The translations under genes were made by a program, and so were the position numbers. Positions 8,662 to 16,396 of a stretch of 64,000 nucleotides of DNA are shown piece by piece (position 1 is the first letter of the stretch; the number at the start of each line of letters is the position of its first letter). The stretch comes from Pedobacter sp. KBW06 (GTDB taxonomy: Bacteria > Bacteroidota > Bacteroidia > Sphingobacteriales > Sphingobacteriaceae). Under the pieces are notes generated by a model, which was not told the DNA's origin, searched no databases, and saw only the letters and a list, made by a program, of their open reading frames with translations. The stretch spans positions 482,983 to 546,982 of the forward strand of contig NZ_QAJL01000001.1 of assembly GCF_003852525.1 (NCBI RefSeq), written 5' to 3'.

Positions 8662-9372
8662 CTAGATTTCCCGCGGATTAAAGATCTTCATTAAATGCTC
8701 TTTGTAAAACCCGCTTACAGGAATCTCTTTTGTCCCGATACAAACCACATCTCTTTTAACGGCAGTGATCTTTTGTACGGCAGCAAGAAAAGACTTGTGG
8801 GTCCTGACAAAGGTATTGGGTGGCATCTTTTCTTCCATTGCTTTCATCGTCATACGGGTAAGCACAGGCTTTTCTGCAGTAGACAAATGGATCTTAATAT
8901 AGTCTTTCAGCCCTTCGATGTAGTCAATATCTGCGGCCACAATTTTAACCAGTGTATATTCTACATTGACAAAAAAATCAGGTAAACCAGCATTGCTCTG
9001 AGGAGGGCTATTTTGTAAGCGGAACCATTCACCGGCACGGTTGCAGGCTTTCAGGAAACGTTCAAAACTGAAGGGTTTTAACAGATAGTCTACCACCTGC
9101 CGGTCGAAACCATCCAGGGCGTATTGTTCGTATGCGGTGACCAGGATTACCATTGGCGGATGTGGGAGTGACTGTAAAAACTGAAGTCCGTTTAACCCGG
9201 GCATCTGTATGTCGAGAAAGATCAGGTCGACCTGTTCCTTTTCCAGGATTTCATAGGCTTCAAATGAATTTTTACAAGTCTTAATGAGCTGTAAGAAGGG
9301 CAATTGCCGGATATTATCTTCGAGGAGGTCCCGAACAAGCTTTTCATCATCGATGGCAATACATTTGATCAT
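8662..9372 (-). CDS. LytTR-family response regulator
   Basis: A 236-residue two-component response regulator. The receiver domain (1-120) has the acidic DDE pocket at 8-10, phosphoacceptor Asp54 in FLDIQMPG, and conserved Thr and Lys in VTAYEQYA and LLKPF. A linker leads to a LytTR DNA-binding domain (about 130-232) with the typical FVRTHKSFLAAVQKI core. The start codon overlaps the kinase stop by 4 bases (ATGA), so the two are translationally coupled. The direct repeats upstream of the next gene (8615-8641) have the spacing expected for LytTR proteins. Confidence 0.93.
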   Translation of the reverse strand: MIKCIAIDDEKLVRDLLEDNIRQLPFLQLIKTCKNSFEAYEILEKEQVDLIFLDIQMPGLNGLQFLQSLPHPPMVILVTAYEQYALDGFDRQVVDYLLKPFSFERFLKACNRAGEWFRLQNSPPQSNAGLPDFFVNVEYTLVKIVAADIDYIEGLKDYIKIHLSTAEKPVLTRMTMKAMEEKMPPNTFVRTHKSFLAAVQKITAVKRDVVCIGTKEIPVSGFYKEHLMKIFNPREI

Positions 9373-10394
9373 TTCAATAGTAAAGTTAAGACAATATGGA
9401 ACATGCCCTTATCTGTTTTTATCTTTAAATCGTGCCGGTCTTTGTACAGTAAGTTGAGACGCGATCTCACATTGGCCAATCCGATCCCGGAGCTTTCATC
9501 TTTACTGGAGCCTGTTTTCTGATCTGCCTGATTTTCCACTTCAAACACCAGCTGATCGTTTTTTATGGATGCCTCAATCCGGATCACCGGATTTTCCAGA
9601 GATCCTGTTCCATGTTTAAATGCATTTTCTACAAAAGGAATCAGCAGCATGGGCTCAATGCTATGGTTTTCATTTTCTATATTCTGGTCTGTATGGTATT
9701 GAATGGCTATATCATCACCAAAGCGCAACCGCTGTAGTGCGATATAATTGTTCAAATAGGCCATCTCTTTAGCCAATGGCACCTTTACCGCCTGCGTATC
9801 ATAAAGGGAATACCGCATCAGCTCTGAAAGCATAATCAGGGCGGGCTCCATTTGATCTGATTTCTTTCTGGCCAGTGAAACCAGATTTGTGAGGACATTA
9901 AACAGAAAATGCGGACTGATCTGGGAACGCAGAAACTTCAGTTCTGTAGACAACTGTTCGGCCTTGATTTTTTGTTGCAGCCGGTCGTTTTGCAGCTGAT
10001 CCAGCACCTTCCGGTAAACAATGCTGATGATAAACACAACGATAGATGGTGCAAAAACAAATTTGTAAGCAGCCATGTCTTTGAGCACCTCCGGAAACCA
10101 CCAGAGCAACATATGGTATTTCAGCTGAAAAGAACCAATGATCAGTGCTGCGGAAGCAAAAATATAGCCCCACCAGAGCCGCCAGTTGAGCAGCTTTGGG
10201 ATCAGAAAGAAGGCGTTAAAATAGAAGATGAACAGGTGAAGGCATCCTGCCAGGCTGAAGAAAAGGCCGGGAAGAGGCCCTATTTTATAGTCATTTTCTG
10301 CGGAGGAAATAAGATAAGGCAGACTGAGTACCAGGCTCCAGATGAGCACATGAAGTATGATGTTGATGTATAGAAACCTAAACCTTATCCTCAT
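9369..10394 (-). CDS. LytS/YehU-type sensor histidine kinase
   Basis: A membrane kinase of 341 residues. Four hydrophobic helices in the first 130 residues, with no large extracytoplasmic domain, are followed by a His_kinase domain with phosphoacceptor His162 in SPHFLFN. The ATP-binding domain follows, with the N-box PFVENAFKHG and a GIGLANVRSRL segment. It partners the LytTR regulator encoded 4 bp into its own end. The signal is unknown; the short loops suggest membrane-borne or cell-envelope sensing. Confidence 0.93.
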   Translation of the reverse strand: MRIRFRFLYINIILHVLIWSLVLSLPYLISSAENDYKIGPLPGLFFSLAGCLHLFIFYFNAFFLIPKLLNWRLWWGYIFASAALIIGSFQLKYHMLLWWFPEVLKDMAAYKFVFAPSIVVFIISIVYRKVLDQLQNDRLQQKIKAEQLSTELKFLRSQISPHFLFNVLTNLVSLARKKSDQMEPALIMLSELMRYSLYDTQAVKVPLAKEMAYLNNYIALQRLRFGDDIAIQYHTDQNIENENHSIEPMLLIPFVENAFKHGTGSLENPVIRIEASIKNDQLVFEVENQADQKTGSSKDESSGIGLANVRSRLNLLYKDRHDLKIKTDKGMFHIVLTLLLK

Positions 10395-10412
10395 TCAGAC
10401 TGAATTAAAGTG

Positions 10413-10473
10413 TAAAGTTAAGGATTCAGATAAGGATCTGAATAAAGAGTAGACAAGATGGGGAATTGTAGCG
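10413..10473 (-). promoter_or_regulatory. Possible autoregulatory promoter of the kinase/regulator operon
   Basis: The same TTGTCTACTC element as in the receptor promoter occurs on the minus strand (plus 10447-10456). It is 27 bp upstream of TAACTTTA (10413-10420), which differs from TAnnTTTG only in the last base. A weaker second element containing CTAC lies 19 bp further upstream rather than 21, so only one half-site is convincing. Confidence 0.3.
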
Positions 10474-10503
10474 ATAAAGGAACACATTTTCCGCCCGATT
10501 GAA

Positions 10504-11283
10504 TTAACGCTTAAAACTGGAAATCCGGAACGGTTTCAGATCTACTCCCTCTTTTTTAAACAACGTATTGACCATATCAACACTTTTAACAAAAGCTATT
10601 GAATCGATTCCGGGTTTGTTGTTGTCCTTTTCATAAGCGGCCATGTAAAATTTATACCCTTTTATCTCTTTTAAATAGGTTGAACTGGCAACCATTGGCA
10701 GGTTGCTGAGCTTAGCCGCGCTTAAATCTGTTACCTGATCAAAACCTATCCCCCATGTGTTCACAAAAGCATCTTTATACAATTCAGGATTCTTTTTCAG
10801 CTTTACTGAATCTTTAGGCAAGCGGTTCTCCTGATCAAAACCCATAAACCAAAGTGCTTTATTTCCTTTTTCTTTATCGAAATGAATGCCCCTGTTGATA
10901 ATGAACACATTTTTATCCCCGCAATTCAGCAGCAGCAGGAAACCCAGGGAGTCTTTTTTCTTTACAAACTTTTCGGCATCTAAAGCATCAATCATGACAT
11001 TCCTTACGTTGGCCCCAATGTAACTGCCTAAATTATTTGGCACCCATCCTGCCTGCACCGAAGGGTCATTACTGTATACGAAAATCCGGCCCTGCAGTTT
11101 AAGCAGGCTATCTATACTGGCTTTAGATTTAACTTTACTTTCCTGTATGCGCGTTCTGATCCCATCAAAAAGCTTTTTATCCTCTTCTTTGATTTTATCG
11201 CTTTCAGAAGAAATAAACATTCTGCCCAATGCCAATACAATAAGCAAAACAGAAGTACCGCTGATCAGCGTTTTTTTGTTCAT
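10504..11283 (-). CDS. Membrane-anchored protein of unknown function
   Basis: I start it at the ATG at 11283, giving MNKKTLISG and one N-terminal transmembrane helix (about residues 7-23). The open frame reaches 11400, but that would run into the lrp-type gene and bury the helix. The 259-residue protein is then mostly extracytoplasmic and mixed alpha/beta, with IFVYSNDPSVQAGWVPNN and LLLLNCGDKNVFIINRGIHF as ordered-looking segments. I recognise no family and no catalytic motif. It lies 73 bp downstream of the Lrp-type regulator on the same strand. Confidence 0.6.
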   Translation of the reverse strand: MNKKTLISGTSVLLIVLALGRMFISSESDKIKEEDKKLFDGIRTRIQESKVKSKASIDSLLKLQGRIFVYSNDPSVQAGWVPNNLGSYIGANVRNVMIDALDAEKFVKKKDSLGFLLLLNCGDKNVFIINRGIHFDKEKGNKALWFMGFDQENRLPKDSVKLKKNPELYKDAFVNTWGIGFDQVTDLSAAKLSNLPMVASSTYLKEIKGYKFYMAAYEKDNNKPGIDSIAFVKSVDMVNTLFKKEGVDLKPFRISSFKR

Positions 11284-11356
11284 GTTGGATAGATTGATCA
11301 CTAAAGTTATGCAGAAAACGGCTGTTTTTTCAGACTTATCTGAGGATAAAATTCCG

Positions 11357-11821
11357 CTATAACGGATAGGCCGTTTCACTCTTTGTTTCCGACAGGACAA
11401 AAAAGCTCTGAACGGTACTTACGTTTGGCAGCGTGGCTAATTTATGGCGTAAAAAAAGATGATAAGCATCCATATCACTTGTGGCAATGCGCAGAATAAA
11501 ATCATAAGCACCCGTCATTTGAAAACATTCCATGACCTCTTCAAATTTCGCCACTTCACTTTCAAATTCTCCCAGGGTTTCCGCCGTATGTTCTTTTAAG
11601 AATACATGTGAAAAGGCAATCAGGCTTCTATCGATCTTTTTCCGGTCGAGAATGGCCACAATGCGCTTGATATAACCTTGCTCTTTCAGCTTCCGGATCC
11701 GTTCATGGACGGTAGCAATGGATTTTCTGATCTCAAAAGCAATCTCTTTATTGTTCAGCGTTGCGTCTTGCTGAAGCAATCTGAGAATTTCAACATCTGT
11801 AGGGTCAAGGCTGTTTTGCAT
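11357..11821 (-). CDS. Lrp/AsnC-family transcriptional regulator
   Basis: A 154-residue regulator with an N-terminal winged helix-turn-helix (LDPTDVEILRLLQQDATLNNKEIA, with the recognition part RKSIATVHERIRKL) and a C-terminal RAM/AsnC ligand-binding domain (FQMTGAYDFILRIATSDMDAY). Such regulators respond to amino acids and often control a neighbouring metabolic gene. It is divergent from a cysteine synthase-like gene 179 bp away; three TAATCA motifs in the gap are candidate operators. Confidence 0.93.
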   Translation of the reverse strand: MQNSLDPTDVEILRLLQQDATLNNKEIAFEIRKSIATVHERIRKLKEQGYIKRIVAILDRKKIDRSLIAFSHVFLKEHTAETLGEFESEVAKFEEVMECFQMTGAYDFILRIATSDMDAYHLFLRHKLATLPNVSTVQSFFVLSETKSETAYPL

Positions 11822-11891
11822 GGCTGTTTATAAAATAGTGGTATCGAAAAAAGAGACAATCAACTTGGTTAAACAAAGAAGTCACTGTAAA

Positions 11892-11929
11892 TAATCACAT
11901 AAAATTAATCATTTTCCATAAAATAATCA
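11892..11929. promoter_or_regulatory. Candidate Lrp-type operator (three TAATCA repeats)
   Basis: TAATCA occurs at 11892-11897, 11906-11911 and 11924-11929 within a very AT-rich gap between the divergent lrp-type and cysteine synthase-like genes. Spacings are 14 and 18 bp. Lrp proteins bind several weak sites in such regions; the assignment is inference. Confidence 0.35.
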
Positions 11930-12000
11930 GTAAATAACACTAACCATTGTCACAAAAATCATAAATACAGAGTTTTGTCGGAAATAAACGCAACATAAAA

Positions 12001-13050
12001 ATGCTAACTAAAGAGAAAACTACCTCCGGTTTAACAGCTACCCTGGCCGACAAATTTGAACATTTATGGCACCTGGTAGGCAATACGCCTATGCTTGAAC
12101 TTCATTACAACTATAAAAACAAAGCAGGAAAGATCTACGTTAAATGCGAACACTATAACCTTACGGGGAGTGTAAAAGACAGAATGGCACTGAACATCAT
12201 GTACGAGGCCTATTGTTCCGGTGCGATCAACCCTGGCGATACCATCATTGAGGCCACCAGCGGAAATACAGGAATTGCCTTTGCCGCCATAGGACGTGCA
12301 CTTGGCCATCCGGTTAAAATCATCATGCCCAACTGGTTGAGCAAGGAAAGAATAGACATCATCCGAAGCATGGGTGCAGAGGTGATCTTAGTGAGCAAAG
12401 AAGAAGGTGGTTTCCTGGGCAGCATCAAAATGTGTGAAGAACTGGCTGAAAAGGGAGGGGTATTTTTACCGAGACAATTTGAGAACCGCTACAATGAGGA
12501 AGCGCATGAAAAAACAACCGGAATGGAGATCTGGGAGCAATTAAAATCGATTGACCTGAGACCTGATGCTTTTGTAGCCGGAGTAGGCACGGGAGGAACC
12601 GTTATGGGCGTTGGCAAAAGATTAAAACAGCATCATCCCTCCATTAAAATACATCCATTGGAACCGGCTGAAAGTCCTACCCTGACCACAGGATATAAAG
12701 TAGGCAGTCACAGGATTCAGGGAATTTCTGATGAATTTATCCCAGAGATCGTAAAGCTGGATGAATTGGATGAAGTTATACAGGCAAATGATGGGGATTC
12801 AATCATTATGGCGCAGAAACTGGCAAAAGAGCTGGGACTTGCCGTAGGAATCTCTTCAGGTGCAAACGTGATTGGCGCCATTAAAATTAAAGAACAAATG
12901 GGCGATGATGCCGTTGTGGTGACCTTGCTCTGCGATAGCAATAAAAAATACCTGAGTACCGATCTGGTAAAAGAAGAAGCCGTTAAAGCATCCTTCCTTT
13001 CTACGGAGGTTAGCTTCACCGGATACCGCCCGATCTGTCGTTTAAAATAA
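12001..13050 (+). CDS. PLP-dependent cysteine synthase family enzyme
   Basis: A 349-residue fold-type II PLP enzyme of the cysteine synthase/cystathionine beta-synthase group. The internal aldimine lysine is Lys59 in TGSVKDR, the substrate loop is EATSGNTG, and the phosphate-binding loop is [12 protein letters not shown]. There is no N-terminal haem region and no C-terminal CBS domain. The length is a little above classical CysK, with an extra tail of about 30 residues ending in RPICRLK. Whether the acceptor is sulfide or homocysteine cannot be told. The divergent Lrp-type gene is the likely regulator. Confidence 0.85.
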   Translation: MLTKEKTTSGLTATLADKFEHLWHLVGNTPMLELHYNYKNKAGKIYVKCEHYNLTGSVKDRMALNIMYEAYCSGAINPGDTIIEATSGNTGIAFAAIGRALGHPVKIIMPNWLSKERIDIIRSMGAEVILVSKEEGGFLGSIKMCEELAEKGGVFLPRQFENRYNEEAHEKTTGMEIWEQLKSIDLRPDAFVAGVGTGGTVMGVGKRLKQHHPSIKIHPLEPAESPTLTTGYKVGSHRIQGISDEFIPEIVKLDELDEVIQANDGDSIIMAQKLAKELGLAVGISSGANVIGAIKIKEQMGDDAVVVTLLCDSNKKYLSTDLVKEEAVKASFLSTEVSFTGYRPICRLK

Positions 13051-13077
13051 CAACCTAAACCAAATACCACCAATTAA

Positions 13078-13530
13078 ATGAAACAATTCGTTCTATTCAG
13101 CCTCGGGCTATTATTTAGCCTTTCGGTAAGCAGCCAGATTCTGAAACCCGTAAAATGGAGTTATGCGGCAAAGAAAACCGGAAAAACAACTGCTGTATTA
13201 TACCTTAAAGCCAGTATTGAAGATGGATGGCATCTGTATTCCCAGAACATGGCTGATGGCGGACCTATCAAAACCACATTCAGCTTTAGTCCGGCAAAAG
13301 CCTACCAGACCACGGGAAAAACCACGGAGCCCAAAGCAGTTGTAAAATTCGAAAAGTCCTTCAATATGAATGTGAGCTATTTTGAAAAATCAGTGATTTT
13401 CCAGCAGCAGGTTAAATTGACCGGAAGCGGAAACAATGCTGTGGTAAAAGGAAACGTTGAATTTATGGTTTGTAATGACCAGCAATGTCTTCCGCCAGAA
13501 ACGGTAGAATTTTCAATTCCTGTAAAATAA
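13078..13530 (+). CDS. Stand-alone DsbD N-terminal (alpha) domain protein
   Basis: A 150-residue secreted protein with a signal peptide (1-20, ending VSSQ) and an immunoglobulin-like domain matching the N-terminal domain of DsbD, which passes electrons to periplasmic partners. The likely redox pair is Cys132 and Cys137 in VCNDQQCLPP, near the C-terminus as in this family, with four intervening residues. The gene is followed 5 bp later by the membrane and thioredoxin parts of DsbD. The reductant pathway is therefore split over two genes instead of one. Confidence 0.85.
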   Translation: MKQFVLFSLGLLFSLSVSSQILKPVKWSYAAKKTGKTTAVLYLKASIEDGWHLYSQNMADGGPIKTTFSFSPAKAYQTTGKTTEPKAVVKFEKSFNMNVSYFEKSVIFQQQVKLTGSGNNAVVKGNVEFMVCNDQQCLPPETVEFSIPVK

Positions 13531-13535
13531 TAGCG

Positions 13536-15263
13536 ATGGATTTAAGAAAATACAATACTGCTATCAAAACATTTGTTGTTGGATTTCTGCTGAGCATCAG
13601 CAGCCTGACCTATGCTCAGGCCCAGGGAACAGACAGCGCGTTAAGCGATCTGGAATTTACAGAGATCAGTCCGGATACTGCCCGGGTGATCAGTAAGGAA
13701 AAGGATTCCGCAATAGTTAAAGCTACAGATGCGACAGTGCATGAAGTAAACACTGCAGCAGACCCTAAAACTACAGCAGCACTTAAAACTGCGGGCTCAG
13801 AAAAGGAAAAAACGTTATGGGAAACGTTCATTGCAGGCTTATTTGGTGGTTTTCTCGCCTTCCTGATGCCCTGCATATTCCCGATGGTTCCGCTAACGGT
13901 AAGTTACTTTACCAAACGTGCCGGAAGCCGGCAAAAGGGCATCGGCCAGGCTTTGATCTATGGGCTGTCTATCATCGTCATCTATGTAGCATTTGGTTTG
14001 CTGATCACCATCTTCTTTGGTTCTGCAAAGTTGAATGAGCTCAGCAGCAGCGGTTGGTTTAACTTTGTGTTCTTCCTGCTCCTGCTCACTTTTGCCATTT
14101 CTTTTTTCGGCGCATTTGAGATTACCCTTCCAAGTTCACTCGTGAATAAAATAGATCAGAAAGCAGACGACAGTAAAGGCCTTGGAGGTATTTTCTTTAT
14201 GGCGGCCTCACTGGCGCTCGTTTCCTTCTCCTGTACGGGACCGATAATCGGCACCTTATTGGTACAGGCAAGCTCAAAAGGAGAAATACTCGCCCCTGCG
14301 ATCGGAATGTTTGGGTTCGCACTGGCACTTGCCCTGCCCTTTACTCTATCCGCCATATTTCCGGGATTTCTGAACAGTATGCCTAAATCAGGTGGCTGGT
14401 TAAATACCGTAAAAGTATGCCTGGGTTTTCTGGAACTTGCACTGGCCTTAAAATTCCTTTCGGCAGCAGATCTGGTATGGCATTGGGAATGGTTTGACAG
14501 GGAGATTTTCCTGGTGTTATGGATCGTCATCTTTGCATTGATGGGACTGTATATTCTTGGGAAACTTAAGTTTTCTCACGACAGTGATGTCAGCTACGTT
14601 TCTGTTCCAAGGTTATTTTTCGCCATCTTTTCTCTTTCCTTTGCCGTTTACCTGATTCCGGGCCTATGGGGAGCACCGGTGAATATATTAAGTGGGATCG
14701 CGCCGCCGATGAACACCCAGGATTTCATCCTGAACGGCAACGGATCATCATCCGCGAATGCCCCTGCTGCAGATTTTCCGGCGAAAGTTAAATACAGTGA
14801 GGTGTTAAAAGCACCTGTTGGCTTCAGTCCGTTTTTTGATTTAGACGAGGGTGTTGCCTATGCAAAGAAGGTCAATAAGCCTATCCTGATCGATTTCACC
14901 GGACATGCCTGTGTCAACTGTCGCAAGATGGAAGATAAGGTTTGGATAGACAAAGAAGTGGGCAGGATCATCAAAGAAAAATATGTACTCATTCAATTGT
15001 ATGTGGATGAAAGAAATATAAAAATGCCAAAGGATAAGGTCCATTATTCTGAAATATTAAGAACAAGTACGGACGACCTGGGACGCTGGAACGGAGATTT
15101 CCAGGCCAGCAGATACGGATCAAATTCACAGCCGTTCTATGTTTTGGCAGGACATGACCTGAACCCTCTGGTTACACCAGGCGGGGCCATTTTTGATGCA
15201 AAACAATATGCAGCATACTTACAGAGCGGAGTTGATGCTTTTGATAAAAAGAAATCCGATTAA
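13536..15263 (+). CDS. dsbD: DsbD-like thiol:disulfide interchange protein (membrane plus thioredoxin domains)
   Basis: I start it at the ATG at 13536, which gives a signal peptide ending in TYAQ; the frame is open to 13485 but that overlaps the previous gene. The 575-residue protein has a low-complexity periplasmic linker (about 30-85) and then about eight membrane helices. The two transmembrane redox cysteines are in PCIFPMVPL and SFSCTGPIIG. A C-terminal thioredoxin-like domain has the CVNC motif. It moves electrons from cytoplasmic thioredoxin to the periplasm. The usual N-terminal domain is supplied by the gene just upstream. Confidence 0.92.
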   Translation: MDLRKYNTAIKTFVVGFLLSISSLTYAQAQGTDSALSDLEFTEISPDTARVISKEKDSAIVKATDATVHEVNTAADPKTTAALKTAGSEKEKTLWETFIAGLFGGFLAFLMPCIFPMVPLTVSYFTKRAGSRQKGIGQALIYGLSIIVIYVAFGLLITIFFGSAKLNELSSSGWFNFVFFLLLLTFAISFFGAFEITLPSSLVNKIDQKADDSKGLGGIFFMAASLALVSFSCTGPIIGTLLVQASSKGEILAPAIGMFGFALALALPFTLSAIFPGFLNSMPKSGGWLNTVKVCLGFLELALALKFLSAADLVWHWEWFDREIFLVLWIVIFALMGLYILGKLKFSHDSDVSYVSVPRLFFAIFSLSFAVYLIPGLWGAPVNILSGIAPPMNTQDFILNGNGSSSANAPAADFPAKVKYSEVLKAPVGFSPFFDLDEGVAYAKKVNKPILIDFTGHACVNCRKMEDKVWIDKEVGRIIKEKYVLIQLYVDERNIKMPKDKVHYSEILRTSTDDLGRWNGDFQASRYGSNSQPFYVLAGHDLNPLVTPGGAIFDAKQYAAYLQSGVDAFDKKKSD

Positions 15264-15309
15264 GCCTTTTGCCGGCTTGTCGGGGTTAGTTAATAGTTAA
15301 ATAGGTAGT

Positions 15310-15345
15310 AAAGGAGGTGCCCGGTAATGGCCCTCCTTTTTTTAG
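15310..15345. terminator. Terminator between convergent genes
   Basis: The stem AAAGGAGG/CCTCCTTT (15310-15339) has a 14-nt loop and is followed by more T. It lies between the dsbD stop and the stop of the minus-strand gene, serving dsbD and possibly both. Confidence 0.7.
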
Positions 15346-16248
15346 TTATCTGTAATTGATCCTGTTTCCCTCTGTATCTCTCAGATAGGCAACTACCGAT
15401 GCCGGAAGTTCGTTACTTTCTATTGGAAAACTCACCGAATCTGCCACATAGTCTTTTGTGGTATTTACCTTTTGAAAAATTTCAAACAAGGCAATTGGTT
15501 CCTGGTTAAAGCTAATGCAGGTACTGATGAAATGCATCTCCTCAATTCTATAATTCGTTTGTTTTAATTTTTCACCTATATCTTTCAGCCTTGAGATGAA
15601 GTGCCGCTGACGGATAAATGTATTGCTGTTCATGATGATAAAAATATAATCCGCATAGGACGTTATTTTCCCATAGTATTTATGGTTGTCCCCTCCGCTC
15701 CTTTCAATAAAATACTCGCCGGTAGATTCAGATTTATAAATCTCAACAGAAGAACGCCAGATTCTTTCTTCGTGGATTTTCTCCGGATTATCAGGCAGGT
15801 TCCGGTTAAAGGAATACCATAAGCCAACCAGCTCGTCCAGCAGTTTATGGTTAACTGTTGCTTTAGGAATGTCAATTTTCAAGTCGTTAAAACTGAAATC
15901 TGAGTGATGCGAATTGATGAAATCAATGTAGTTGTCGTAACCAAGCAACTGTACAATGCGGCTCAGCTTGCTCAAACTGGGTTTACTTGATCCACTCAGG
16001 TCCTTTTTCTTTTCGTAGGCTTTTAGCTTGTTGATCACCAAATGTTCATACAGATAATTTGAGCCGAATAAATCGCCTTCTTTATTGATTTTCTGTTTTC
16101 TGTTCCGTTCCTGCAACAGACCGTTTAATTCGTCAACGATATAGGTCCATTCGGACTTAGAGACATCTTTCCAGCTTTTTTTCTTTAGAAAGTTACTGGC
16201 CAGAAAATTCATCAGCTTCTCCAGGTGGAGCAGGTCTTCTTTATTCAT
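15346..16248 (-). CDS. Cytoplasmic protein of unknown function
   Basis: A 300-residue protein with no signal peptide or membrane helix. The N-terminal 125 residues are helical and contain SLSKLSRIVQLLGYDNYIDF, an LGYxxxxDFI motif I associate with uncharacterised Bacteroidota proteins. The rest is mixed, with a beta-rich part around WRSSVEIYKSESTGEYF. It is a single-gene unit, divergent from the SPFH gene and convergent with dsbD. A ligand-sensing role is possible, but nothing in the sequence proves one. Confidence 0.65.
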   Translation of the reverse strand: MNKEDLLHLEKLMNFLASNFLKKKSWKDVSKSEWTYIVDELNGLLQERNRKQKINKEGDLFGSNYLYEHLVINKLKAYEKKKDLSGSSKPSLSKLSRIVQLLGYDNYIDFINSHHSDFSFNDLKIDIPKATVNHKLLDELVGLWYSFNRNLPDNPEKIHEERIWRSSVEIYKSESTGEYFIERSGGDNHKYYGKITSYADYIFIIMNSNTFIRQRHFISRLKDIGEKLKQTNYRIEEMHFISTCISFNQEPIALFEIFQKVNTTKDYVADSVSFPIESNELPASVVAYLRDTEGNRINYR

Positions 16249-16396
16249 AATACGAATATAAGATTAAAAGAATACGATATAATACAGCTGTAAGACTTTT
16301 ATATTCTCTTATTTAATCAAGTTTGAGTAGAGAAACATAAAAGAAAGCTATAAAAATTAACACAGCAATAAATTAAACAACCTAAAACCAACAATC

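Noticed and set aside
10504..11400. Longer start for the membrane-anchored unknown protein
   Set aside because: The extra 39 residues overlap the Lrp-type gene and hide a normal N-terminal membrane helix.
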